NCBI GenBank assembly: GCA_031384695.1
Contig: JANNAV010000036.1
Location: 1-46,525, forward strand
Reading direction: 5' to 3'
DNA from: JANNAV01 sp031384695
GTDB taxonomy: Bacteria > Pseudomonadota > Alphaproteobacteria > Rhodobacterales > Rhodobacteraceae
Length of the DNA stretch: 46,525 bases
Part shown: piece by piece, positions 8,249-16,755 of the stretch
Position numbering within the stretch: position 1 is the first letter of the stretch
Layout: each line of letters opens with the position of its first letter
The notes under the pieces: model-generated
Seen by the model: the letters and a program-made list of their open reading frames with translations, nothing else
What the model was told of the DNA's origin: nothing
Databases searched by the model: none
Made by a program: the position numbers and the translations under genes

Positions 8249-9088
8249 TCAGAGCCCTTCGAACCAATCCAGTGCCAGCGTCGCCCAGCCTTTGGGGATG
8301 CCATGCGCGCCCTCATGCAGCGCGAATTCGAGGGCCGAGCCATCGGCGCAGCCAGTCCAGCGGCGAATCCAGTAAATGCCGGTCATCTGGAACCCATCGG
8401 GCATCGCCTTGGCGCAGCGGTTGGCGGCGCGCCAGATCTCCATCGCCTGAAACACATCGCCTTGGGCAAAGGCGCCGCCGCCAAAGCTGCGTCCTTCCAG
8501 CGGCACGGTAACATCTGTCCAGCCGTGGGTGTGCAACAGGCGGACCGGCCCCGCGCAGGCCGCAGGGTGAGGCCGCCAGAAACTGCCCGCAACCGGCGCA
8601 TAGGCGGCAAAAGCGCCGGGATCCTGACAGGCGACATAGCTCGTCATCGAGCCGCCGATGGAAAAGCCTGCCAGCAGGATGCGGCTGCGGTCGATGCCGA
8701 AGCGCTTGGCGGCATCATCGGCGGCGCCTTTGAGAAAAGCGATCTCGTCGCGTTTCTGCGGATAATCGGGGTGGAAATCCCAACTGCCGCCATTGGCCTC
8801 GGCGTCGGGCAGGCCATCGGGGGCGATCATCGCATAGCCCCGATCGAGGATGACCGACATCATGCCGGTGTTCTTGATGGTGGCGGCACCGGTGCCACCC
8901 CAGCCGTGCAAAAACATCACGGCGGGCAGCGGTTTGGCGGGATCGGCACCTTCGGGCAGGATCAGGTGATAGGTGCCCAGATCGAATTTGCACGGCGCGG
9001 GGTCGGCAAGGCAACCGGCGGAGGCGGGCAGGCAAGACAGGGTGGCGACAGTCAGGCCGGTCAGAAACATCAAGAGGTAACGCTTCAA
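8249..9088 (-). CDS. Secreted PHB-depolymerase/feruloyl-esterase-like hydrolase
   Basis: The 279-residue alpha/beta hydrolase has a signal peptide (MKRYLLMFLTGLTVATLSCL, cut after ASA near residue 24). The oxyanion-region HGWGG is at 61-65, the nucleophile elbow GFSIGG has Ser143, a likely acid lies in TDVTVP, and the histidine in HEGAHGIP. This resembles the LpqC / PHB depolymerase esterase group. No ATG fits the head of the signal peptide; I assign a TTG start at 9088 that overlaps the opgH stop as TTGA, copying the ATGA overlaps of the preceding genes. The alternative is the ATG at 9070, which would shorten the signal peptide. Coupling to opgH suggests a periplasmic role in trimming or de-esterifying glucan substituents, which is inference. 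Confidence 0.82.
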   Translation of the reverse strand: MKRYLLMFLTGLTVATLSCLPASAGCLADPAPCKFDLGTYHLILPEGADPAKPLPAVMFLHGWGGTGAATIKNTGMMSVILDRGYAMIAPDGLPDAEANGGSWDFHPDYPQKRDEIAFLKGAADDAAKRFGIDRSRILLAGFSIGGSMTSYVACQDPGAFAAYAPVAGSFWRPHPAACAGPVRLLHTHGWTDVTVPLEGRSFGGGAFAQGDVFQAMEIWRAANRCAKAMPDGFQMTGIYWIRRWTGCADGSALEFALHEGAHGIPKGWATLALDWFEGL

Positions 9089-10926
9089 ATCCGGGCCTCG
9101 CGGTTCATCTGATTGGTCAGCATGCGCGGGGCTGTGGTCAGATCCTGAGTGGCAAAACGGTAGAGCGGCCAGCGGCGGGCGTTGGCCGCCACCAATGCCG
9201 AAAGCGGCACCGCAAGCAACAGGCAAACCGCCACCGGCAGCAGCCAGAGCGTCAGATACCCCGCGACGGCAAGGCCGATCAACACCACGCCCAGCAGCGA
9301 TTCGGTGGCATGAAAGCGCAGCAACAGCGGCAGGGTGGGGCGGCCCGCGCAATGCGGTGACCAACCGGCATCGAACCCGGCAAAGGTGCGCAAGACGGCG
9401 CGCACATGATGCACCATCAGCATGGGGGCGACCAGCACCGACAGCCCCATCTCCAGCAGCAGAGTGGCCAGAAACGGCAGCCGGTTGCCCGCGCCCAACC
9501 GGTTGTCGCGCAGAAAGGCGGCAGCCCCGATCAGCTTGGGTGCCAGCAGCATCAGCCCGACAAGGCCGGAAATCGTGCCCTGCGCCACCGGCGGAAAGGC
9601 GGGCCAGACCGGGATCATCGGGTTGGCATCGGCGAAATAGCGGATCACGCCGCCATCGCCCAGCGCCGCCCAAAGGCACAACAGCACCAGCCACCAGACC
9701 GACGCAAGATAGGCCATCGCCCCTTGCAGCAGGTAAAACCGCGACACAAGGTGCAGGCCGGGGGTTCTGAGCAGGCGCAGATGCTGCATGTTGCCCTGAC
9801 ACCAGCGCCTGTCGCGGCGGATATAGCCGAGCAGGTTTTCGGGGGTATCCTCAAAGCTGGCCTCGGCCTCGGGCAGCACACGCACCGCCCATCCGGCACG
9901 GCGGATCAGCGCCGCCTCGACGAAATCATGGCTGAGGATGACACCGCCCAACGGCCTGCGACCGGGCAGATGCGGCAGTCCGGCACAGGCCGCGAAGGCA
10001 CGGGTGCGCAACAGCGCATTATGGCCCATGAAGTTCGCCTCGTTCCCGGCCCAGAGCGCGTGGCCCCGGCCAAGGTTCACGCCGTAAACCTGGGCTGCAA
10101 ATTCCTGCATCCGCTGCCACAAGGTGCCGCCCGGCAGCAGGCGCGGCAGGCTTTGCAACAGGCCAAGCGACGGGTCCATCGCCATGGTATCGGCCATGCG
10201 GATCACCGCATCGGCGCCCATCACGCTGTCGGCATCCAGCACCAGCATCGCCTCGTGATCCGCCCCGGCGCGCCGCACCCATTCGCGCAGATTGCCGGAT
10301 TTGTAATCGGTGTTCTCGGCACGGCGGCGGTAATTCAGCTGCAAATGCGGGTGCGAGGTGCGGAAATAGGCGACGGTGGCATGTTCCGCCGCAACCGCGT
10401 TCGGATCGCGGGTGTCGGACAGGATATGCAGGCTGAACCGGTGCGGGTGGTTCAACCCGTAAAGCCGCGACAGCAGGGTGATGGCGGCGGAAATGGTGGG
10501 TGCGGCGGGTTCGCCGTACATCGGCAGCAGCACGGCCACCGACAGCCCGGACACCGGCCCTTTGGCGCGCGGCTTTGGCCGCCAGAACAGGCCCAGCACG
10601 GCAGTGGACACCGAAACCGTCACCCAGAAAAAGGCGAAGGTGCTGAGCAAGGTCAGCACAAGTTCAATCAGCGAGATATCGCCATCGAGCGAAAACCAGC
10701 TGAGCGCGCCGTAAGCCAGCGACAGGCAAAGCACCAGCGACGGGGCAAAGGCCGCCAGCCGCCGCAGGCCGATCAGCGGCTGGCGGCGCAGGGCCGGGGC
10801 GGCGGGATCGACAAAGGCGCGGCGGAAATCCTGATCGGGCATGGCAAGTTCAGGAACCTGAAGTTCCGGGCTGGCAGCGCGGGTGGCTGCATCGGGCAAC
10901 AGCGGCTGTCGGAGGGCCTGGGTCAT
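9085..10926 (-). CDS. opgH: Glucans biosynthesis glucosyltransferase OpgH/MdoH
   Basis: The 613-residue inner-membrane glucosyltransferase makes the backbone of osmoregulated periplasmic glucans from UDP-glucose. After two N-terminal membrane segments (about 50-110), a GT2 domain starts at VAVLLPMYGE. It carries the DADSVM metal-binding motif and the processive-synthase RRDRRWCQGNMQH motif (the R/Q-x-x-RW type). Several membrane segments follow. It is shorter than the enterobacterial enzyme (about 850 residues), mainly through shorter N- and C-terminal extensions. The start ATG at 10926 overlaps the opgG stop (ATGA); an in-frame start at 10950 is less likely. The stop overlaps the esterase start. 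Confidence 0.95.
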   Translation of the reverse strand: MTQALRQPLLPDAATRAASPELQVPELAMPDQDFRRAFVDPAAPALRRQPLIGLRRLAAFAPSLVLCLSLAYGALSWFSLDGDISLIELVLTLLSTFAFFWVTVSVSTAVLGLFWRPKPRAKGPVSGLSVAVLLPMYGEPAAPTISAAITLLSRLYGLNHPHRFSLHILSDTRDPNAVAAEHATVAYFRTSHPHLQLNYRRRAENTDYKSGNLREWVRRAGADHEAMLVLDADSVMGADAVIRMADTMAMDPSLGLLQSLPRLLPGGTLWQRMQEFAAQVYGVNLGRGHALWAGNEANFMGHNALLRTRAFAACAGLPHLPGRRPLGGVILSHDFVEAALIRRAGWAVRVLPEAEASFEDTPENLLGYIRRDRRWCQGNMQHLRLLRTPGLHLVSRFYLLQGAMAYLASVWWLVLLCLWAALGDGGVIRYFADANPMIPVWPAFPPVAQGTISGLVGLMLLAPKLIGAAAFLRDNRLGAGNRLPFLATLLLEMGLSVLVAPMLMVHHVRAVLRTFAGFDAGWSPHCAGRPTLPLLLRFHATESLLGVVLIGLAVAGYLTLWLLPVAVCLLLAVPLSALVAANARRWPLYRFATQDLTTAPRMLTNQMNREARI

Positions 10927-12464
10927 TTTGCCACCCAGCGGTTCAGCCATATCTCGGAGATACGGCGGCCATTGCGGTGCAGTTCGGCGCGCAATTCCAC
11001 GTTCGGGGCATCGGGCGCATGCACGGTGAAATCCAGCCGCATGCCGCCGGTGGCCGGGTTTTTCTGTACGATCCAGGTGGTGATCTCGCCGGCACTGGTG
11101 GAAATCACGCCTTCAAGCTGGGCCGGATCGTCGCCCAGCGCCGGGTGGGGTTCGAAATCGACGGCGAAGATGCGGCCCTCTTCCCAGATGCGCGCGCCGG
11201 TGCGGCTGTCGATCACGCGGGCAACGGTGCCTTCCACCGGGGCCGTGCTGCACCAGTGCAAGCGGTATTGCAGCACATGCTCGGCCCCCGCCTTGAGCGG
11301 CTCTTGCGGGCGCCAGAAGGCGACGATGTTGTCGTTGACCTCGGTATCGGTGGGAATTTCAACCAGCACCACATGGCCCGCGCCCCAGTCGCCCATCGGT
11401 TCCACCCAAAGCGAGGGACGGTTTTCGTAATGTGCCACCAGATCCTCGAACGCGCCAACCTGACGCGCGCGCTGCATCAGGCCAAAGCCTTGCGGCGACG
11501 TATCGGCGAAGGCGCTGATTTCAAGGGTTTTGGGATTGGTCAGCGGCCGCCAGATCAGTTCCGACGCGCCGGTCAGCATCAGCAAGCCGTCGCTGTCATG
11601 CACCGCATCGCGGAAATCATCAAAGGCGGCGCGGTTGGCCTGATTGAAGGTGAACATCGAAGTGCCGGGGGCGATGCCCACCTCGTCCAGATCGACGCGC
11701 GGGTAAAGGCGGGCCTCGACCTCGATCACGGTGGGCGCGCCGCGTGCGATGGTGAAGGTGAAGGCACCGGCCACGCTGGGGCTGTCCATCAGGGCGTGGA
11801 CGCGGACGGATGGTGCGCCCTGAACCGCGGCCTCGACCCAGAATTCGGTGAAGAAGGGGAACTCTTCGCCTTTGGGCGAGGCGGTTTTCAGGGCGAGGCC
11901 GCGGGCGGAAAGGCCGTAATTCTGGCCACGGGCGATGGCGCGAAAGTACGTGGCCCCCTGAAACACCGCGTATTCCTGAAAGCGGCCCTCGGTTTCCAAT
12001 TCGCCCAGCAGGCGGAACCCGGCGAAACCGGCGCCTTCCTCGGGCAGTTTGGGGAATTGATCGGTGGTGTCGAACACCCGTATCTCGAATTTGACGGGGC
12101 GGGCGGTGTTATCCTCGACCGCGTTGATGCTGACGGGCGAGGTGAAATAGAGGCCCGCCGGGAAGAATTCGACCTCGGCCGCGCCTTTGGTGCCACGCCA
12201 CAGGGTGTGGCGGGTATCGAACCAGATGCCGCGAAACTGATCGAAGGTCAGGTCTTGCCAGCCCTTCGGCACCATCGGCGGGGCCTGAAACGGTTTCGCC
12301 GCCAGATCACGGGCGATGATCTGCACCATGGCCGGGTTGAACGGCACCGGGGTGCCCAGCGTCATGCCCGCCACTTCGGGGGTTTCGGCATGCGCCGGGG
12401 CAAGGCCAAACGCCGACAGGGCCGCCAACAGCGACAGGGTATCGCGGCGGGTAAGATCGGTCAT
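10923..12464 (-). CDS. opgG: Glucan biosynthesis protein OpgG/MdoG
   Basis: The 513-residue periplasmic protein is needed for glucan branching or release together with OpgH. The N-terminus has a twin-arginine-like signal (LTRRDTLSLLAALSAFGLA, cut after AHA at residue 26), suggesting Tat export. The mature part shows the OpgG/D beta-sandwich features: FDQFRGIWFD, LYFTSPVSINAVE, FAGFRLLGELE, FFTEFWVE and, later, WVEPMGDWGAGHVVLVEIPT. It starts at the ATG at 12464, overlapping the opgC stop (ATGA) with GAGG upstream, and ends in overlap with opgH. The order C-G-H with 4-bp overlaps indicates one translationally coupled operon. Confidence 0.95.
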   Translation of the reverse strand: MTDLTRRDTLSLLAALSAFGLAPAHAETPEVAGMTLGTPVPFNPAMVQIIARDLAAKPFQAPPMVPKGWQDLTFDQFRGIWFDTRHTLWRGTKGAAEVEFFPAGLYFTSPVSINAVEDNTARPVKFEIRVFDTTDQFPKLPEEGAGFAGFRLLGELETEGRFQEYAVFQGATYFRAIARGQNYGLSARGLALKTASPKGEEFPFFTEFWVEAAVQGAPSVRVHALMDSPSVAGAFTFTIARGAPTVIEVEARLYPRVDLDEVGIAPGTSMFTFNQANRAAFDDFRDAVHDSDGLLMLTGASELIWRPLTNPKTLEISAFADTSPQGFGLMQRARQVGAFEDLVAHYENRPSLWVEPMGDWGAGHVVLVEIPTDTEVNDNIVAFWRPQEPLKAGAEHVLQYRLHWCSTAPVEGTVARVIDSRTGARIWEEGRIFAVDFEPHPALGDDPAQLEGVISTSAGEITTWIVQKNPATGGMRLDFTVHAPDAPNVELRAELHRNGRRISEIWLNRWVAK

Positions 12465-13636
12465 GGTGTTACCTCGACGGCAGCAGCTTTGGGCTGGGCA
12501 CGCAGTTTCCACGGTTGGCGCTTGAGGTAGGCCACAAATCCGGCCACGCCGATGATCAGGGCAAAGCCTGCCAGATTGACCAGAAGCACCACCAGAGGGC
12601 CGCGCCCGGCCACATCAAGCACCACCCCGAACAGGCGGGCCGACACCATCGAGGTCATGAAAATCGCCAGTGATTGCTGGCCTACGCGAGAGATGACGCC
12701 AACGATCCGGGGCCAGATGCGGCCTTGCGACAGGCGGCTGCCCATCGGGCCGACGGCGATCCACGCAAGATAGGCCAGCGCCAGAAAATGCACATAGCGC
12801 AGAATGCCGAAGGGGGTTTTATCGAACAGCGGCACATGCGCGGTGCGCCAGCCGCGCACAAGATCCGAGGCGTTGATGGTGACGTACCACGCAAAGGGCA
12901 GCGAGATCACCAGCACGGCCACGGCGATGGCGATCAGCCAGCGGTTGACGGGGGGGGCGGGCAGCCAGCCCTGCATCAGGAAAAAGCCGGTGAAAAACAC
13001 CAGTTGCCAGCCGAACGGGTTAAAGAACCAGCCGCGCATCGAGCCGTTGGCGAACCACCATTCGGCGGGAAGGTTAAGGCCGGTGGCGTTGGCATAGGCC
13101 CAGAGCAGTGCCGAGGCCGCGATGGGCAGGCGGGTGTCGATCTGCGCCAGCGCCATGATCACCGGGATCATCGCCAGAATGACCAGATACATCGGCAGGA
13201 TATCAAAATAATTCGGCACATATGTCAGCGTCATCAGCCCGATCAGATTGGGGCCGGTGGCCGTCAGGAACGGCTTGAGGTTCAGCAGGGCGATATAGTC
13301 TTTCTCGAACAGATGGCTTTCGTTCAAGAGCAGCATCGACAGAAGGCCGACAAAGAACACCCCCAGATGCGCCCAATACACCTGCCAAAGCCGCTGGGCG
13401 ATGCGCAGCGCCCCCATCAGCCAGCCGGCCCGCGCAAACACCGCCCCGAAAGCGATGGCCGAGGCCATCCCAGAGCAGAACACGAACATCTCGGTCGCGT
13501 CGGAAAACCCGAAGCGGGCGGGGATATACAGCGTCCAGGGATTGTCGGTGATATGGGCGATCAGGATGATGAACATGCCGATGCCGCGAAAGAAATCAAG
13601 GCGCGGGTCGCGGATGGTGGGGCGGGCGGGGGTCAT
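12461..13636 (-). CDS. opgC: OpgC-type glucan succinyl/acyl transferase, membrane protein
   Basis: The 391-residue protein has about ten membrane segments and matches OpgC, the membrane acyltransferase that decorates osmoregulated periplasmic glucans with acidic groups (succinyl groups in Rhodobacter sphaeroides). Its N-terminus RDPRLDFFRGIGMFIILIAH, followed by ITDNPW, is the family signature. Conserved blocks include FGFSDATEMFVFCSG and NPFGWQLVFFTGF. The start is the ATG at 13636, 6 bp after the stop of the TPR gene; the stop overlaps opgG. Being first in the opg set here, it may be translated independently of the other two. The acyl donor and group cannot be deduced from sequence. Confidence 0.92.
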   Translation of the reverse strand: MTPARPTIRDPRLDFFRGIGMFIILIAHITDNPWTLYIPARFGFSDATEMFVFCSGMASAIAFGAVFARAGWLMGALRIAQRLWQVYWAHLGVFFVGLLSMLLLNESHLFEKDYIALLNLKPFLTATGPNLIGLMTLTYVPNYFDILPMYLVILAMIPVIMALAQIDTRLPIAASALLWAYANATGLNLPAEWWFANGSMRGWFFNPFGWQLVFFTGFFLMQGWLPAPPVNRWLIAIAVAVLVISLPFAWYVTINASDLVRGWRTAHVPLFDKTPFGILRYVHFLALAYLAWIAVGPMGSRLSQGRIWPRIVGVISRVGQQSLAIFMTSMVSARLFGVVLDVAGRGPLVVLLVNLAGFALIIGVAGFVAYLKRQPWKLRAQPKAAAVEVTP

Positions 13637-13642
13637 TGGGTT

Positions 13643-14989
13643 TCAGACAGCCTGAGTGCGGGCGGCGTGGATCAGATCGAGGCGGCGCATGGTATAGCCG
13701 TCTTGCTGATTGGCACGCTGACGGGTGCGGTCGCCCAGCAAACGCTCGGCTGCATCAAGATAACCGCCACGCAGCGCCGCCTCAATGGTGATGCGGGCGA
13801 ACACGTCGCGCTGTGCATGACTTCCGCCGATCTGCTGCAAATCGGTGCGGGATTCCCGCAGATGCAGCCAGGCGGACGAATATTCACCCGCCGCAAAGGC
13901 TTGCAATCCGTTGGCAACCCGCAATCCGGGATGGGCGATGATGCGATTCGCCTCGCCACCATCGGGGCGGGCCTTGGCCATCCGGCCGATCAGCCGGGCC
14001 GCAGCGGTATCGCGGTCGCCGCCGATCAGGGCCAGAAGGTAGTGCAGATCGGCAAAGGCAAGGCAGCCGTCGGTGGCGCGGCGCTCAGACAGATCGGCTA
14101 GCTCTTCCCAGCGGTTGCCAACGCAGATGCCCTCCAACTCCAGCCGCGACAACAGCGAGGCGGCGTTGGACACATCACGGTAATCATCGGTTTTCTCGGC
14201 CCGGATATCGCGGTCATACACCGCCAGCGCCTGATCATACTCGCCCAGATCAAGATACATCAGCGCGCGGTGCCACCAGACGTGAAAGCGGAAGTTGTTG
14301 CAATGCGCCCATGACGCCTCGCGCCCTTCAAGCCAGACCAGCCCCTCACGCGCGCGGCCGGTCATGTCATGCACATGGGCCACGGCATGCAGACCCCAGG
14401 CATCGTCATTGGCCAGTTCGATGCCTTCGCAGCCCACCTTTTCGGCACGGGCATATTCGCCGGTTTCCTCAAGCGAAAAGGCGTGGCAGCCGTAGAGAAA
14501 GCCCTTGGCCGGATGATCGCCCCAGGCCCCCAGCACGCCTTCGGCCGATTGGCGCATGGCGGTCGGGCGGCCCATGATGAAGTGGATGGCCTGTATCAGT
14601 TTCATCGCCAGCGCGTCGCGCGGATTTGCATCGAGCATCGCTTGCATGCGGGCTGCGGCTTGTGACGGCTGCCCCGCCAGCCAATCGGCCAGCGCCTCGA
14701 CAAACACCATCTCGCGCGGCGCGGGGGTCTGGCGGGTTGCGGCGATGCGGGCGGCGGCAAGGGCGTCGGCGGCCACGCCAACCAGTTCGGCACGCCCCAG
14801 CATCAGGCAGGACAGGCCCTTGATTGCGTGGCCCAAAGCGAAATCGGGGGCGGCATCGAGAACCTTGTTCAGATCCGGCCCGGTGGCCGCCGCATGGGAT
14901 AGCACGCCGCGGATCGTCCGATCCCAATCGGCCATCAGCGGTGTCGCAAGCGTGGTTTGCATGCCACTCAAATCATAAGACATTGTCAT
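13643..14989 (-). CDS. Tetratricopeptide repeat protein, TTC38-like
   Basis: The 448-residue soluble protein is built of helical TPR-like repeats. Recognisable features are LNKVLDAAPDFALGHAIKGL, LHAVAHVHDMTGRAREGLVW, and FHVWWHRALMYLDLGEYDQA followed by LAVYD, which fit the TTC38 family of conserved, poorly understood proteins. No signal peptide is seen. The ATG at 14989 is preceded by AAGGAG; a second ATG lies two codons on. The stop is 6 bp before opgC, so it may be the first gene of the opg transcript, with a 158-bp upstream gap that would hold the promoter. A role in glucan synthesis is not known; its function remains open. Confidence 0.85.
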   Translation of the reverse strand: MTMSYDLSGMQTTLATPLMADWDRTIRGVLSHAAATGPDLNKVLDAAPDFALGHAIKGLSCLMLGRAELVGVAADALAAARIAATRQTPAPREMVFVEALADWLAGQPSQAAARMQAMLDANPRDALAMKLIQAIHFIMGRPTAMRQSAEGVLGAWGDHPAKGFLYGCHAFSLEETGEYARAEKVGCEGIELANDDAWGLHAVAHVHDMTGRAREGLVWLEGREASWAHCNNFRFHVWWHRALMYLDLGEYDQALAVYDRDIRAEKTDDYRDVSNAASLLSRLELEGICVGNRWEELADLSERRATDGCLAFADLHYLLALIGGDRDTAAARLIGRMAKARPDGGEANRIIAHPGLRVANGLQAFAAGEYSSAWLHLRESRTDLQQIGGSHAQRDVFARITIEAALRGGYLDAAERLLGDRTRQRANQQDGYTMRRLDLIHAARTQAV

Positions 14990-15147
14990 CGACTTCTCCT
15001 TCGCACTCAGCTCAAGGCAAACGCCAAAACCGGCCTTGGAGCAACTCACGACAGCGTTGTTCACGCAGTGTTCAATCCATTGCGATTTCTGAAACATTCC
15101 CGCAAGGAAACGGCGTGTAGCGTATAATTGACAGGTATCACAATCCC

Positions 15148-16755
15148 TTAGAACGCCCCATCGTAGGCACGTTTGCTTATCCGCGCGGCAATCAGCGTAA
15201 AGTGATCACGGGAAAGTGCGTCCTGGGCTTCGCGTGCGAGGGCGGTTATGTCATCGACCCAAACCCCGTGGCCGCCGAATGCCCGGGCGAGGGCGGGGAA
15301 ATCGGTGCCGCCAAACTCGACACCAAGGGTGGGGCGCTGGCCTGCGCGCTGTTTCATCTCGATCAGGGCAAGGCTTTCATCCACCAGCACGCAAAGAACT
15401 ATCGGCAGCCGCAGATCGCGCAGGGTGGCCAACTCGCCCGCGCCCATTTCCAGCCCCGCATCGCCCATGAAGGCCAGCACCGGCAGATCGGGGCGGCCCA
15501 TCTTCGCCCCCGCCGCCAGTGGCAGCGCACAGGCCATGGTACACAGGGCAGTGGATTGCAGCATCAGGCGGGGGGCAGCGCATTGCCACATCTGGCTGAC
15601 CAGAATGCGGTGGGCGCCGGAATCGGCGGTGACGATGGTTTCGGGCGGCATCACCTGCCGCAGGGTGCGGAACACCGCATGCGGGCCCCAGGTTGCAGGG
15701 CCTTGAAACAGGGCTGCGAGGGCGGATTTGGCGGTGGCAATGGTGCCTGCGGGCCAGCGGTTCGCGGCGGTATGGGCGAGTGCCGGCAGGGATTCGGCCA
15801 AAGCGCCCAACAGGGTGTGATCGACCCGGTGCATGCCGTGGCTGCGCTGGGTGGCGGTGATCTCGATCACGGTTTGCGCCTTGCCCCACGGGTTGCGCCA
15901 GCCGATCCGCATTTCGATCGGATCATAGCCCAGCAGCAGGATGACATCCGCCTCGGCGATCAGCGGCATGAGCACGCTGTCGGCGCGCGGCGACAGGCCC
16001 GCGCCGCCAAGGCACAGGGGATGCGCCTCGGGCATCAGGCCTTTGCCTTTGTAGGTGGTGATCAGCGGAATGCCGTGGGCCGCGCAAAAGGCGGCAATGG
16101 CGGGGCCGGCGCCTGCGTTCACCGCATCGACGCCTGTGATGGCCAGCGGGCGCTGTGCGGTTTTCAGGATGGCGAGGGCGCGGGCAAGGCTGGCGGCATC
16201 GGGCAGGCCGGGGTGGATGGGGGCCGCATATGCCGCGGGGGTTTCAGACTGCACGCCTTCGGCTACCGAAATCGGCACGTCAATATGCACCGGGCCGGGT
16301 TGGCCCGAGGTGGCTATGGCGATGGCTTTGGCCATCATCGCACCAACCGCCCCCGGTGCGGCACGAAAGCTGGCCTTCACGATGGGGCGCAGCAGGGCCT
16401 GATGATCGAACACCTGATGGGTGAAGGTTTCGGCATCGGCACCGTCCACGCAACCGGTCAGAAAGATCAGCGGCACGCGGTCTTGCATGGCATTCGCCAC
16501 CACGTTCACCGCGTTGGCCACGCCGGGGCCAAGTGTCGCCACCAGCACCGGCAACGCGCCGGTGCTGTGCCACAGCCCCTCGGCAAAGAACCCGCCGGAG
16601 TTTTCGTGCTTGACCAGAGTAAAGCGCACCCCCGCGTCGTTGAGCCCGTGCATGACCGCCAGAACCTCGCCGCCCGGAATGCCAAACGCATGGGTGGCCC
16701 CCGCCGCCGCAAGGGCGCGGCCGATGATTTCGGCGCCGGTCAGGGTGGCAGTCAT
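15148..16755 (-). CDS. Thiamine-diphosphate enzyme, acetolactate-synthase-like
   Basis: The 535-residue protein has the three domains of ThDP-dependent lyases/decarboxylases: an N-terminal PYR domain with the activating Glu in KHENSGG (Glu51), a central domain (about 190-330), and a C-terminal PP domain with GDAG at 431-434. The usual Asn that helps bind Mg is replaced by Asp459 in VLVDESLALIE. It starts at an ATG that overlaps the stop of the CoA-transferase gene (ATGA), so the two products probably act in one pathway. A precedent is formyl-CoA transferase with oxalyl-CoA decarboxylase, but this protein looks closer to acetolactate-synthase relatives than to Oxc. A carboxylate decarboxylation or 2-hydroxyacyl lyase role is a guess. 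Confidence 0.85.
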   Translation of the reverse strand: MTATLTGAEIIGRALAAAGATHAFGIPGGEVLAVMHGLNDAGVRFTLVKHENSGGFFAEGLWHSTGALPVLVATLGPGVANAVNVVANAMQDRVPLIFLTGCVDGADAETFTHQVFDHQALLRPIVKASFRAAPGAVGAMMAKAIAIATSGQPGPVHIDVPISVAEGVQSETPAAYAAPIHPGLPDAASLARALAILKTAQRPLAITGVDAVNAGAGPAIAAFCAAHGIPLITTYKGKGLMPEAHPLCLGGAGLSPRADSVLMPLIAEADVILLLGYDPIEMRIGWRNPWGKAQTVIEITATQRSHGMHRVDHTLLGALAESLPALAHTAANRWPAGTIATAKSALAALFQGPATWGPHAVFRTLRQVMPPETIVTADSGAHRILVSQMWQCAAPRLMLQSTALCTMACALPLAAGAKMGRPDLPVLAFMGDAGLEMGAGELATLRDLRLPIVLCVLVDESLALIEMKQRAGQRPTLGVEFGGTDFPALARAFGGHGVWVDDITALAREAQDALSRDHFTLIAARISKRAYDGAF

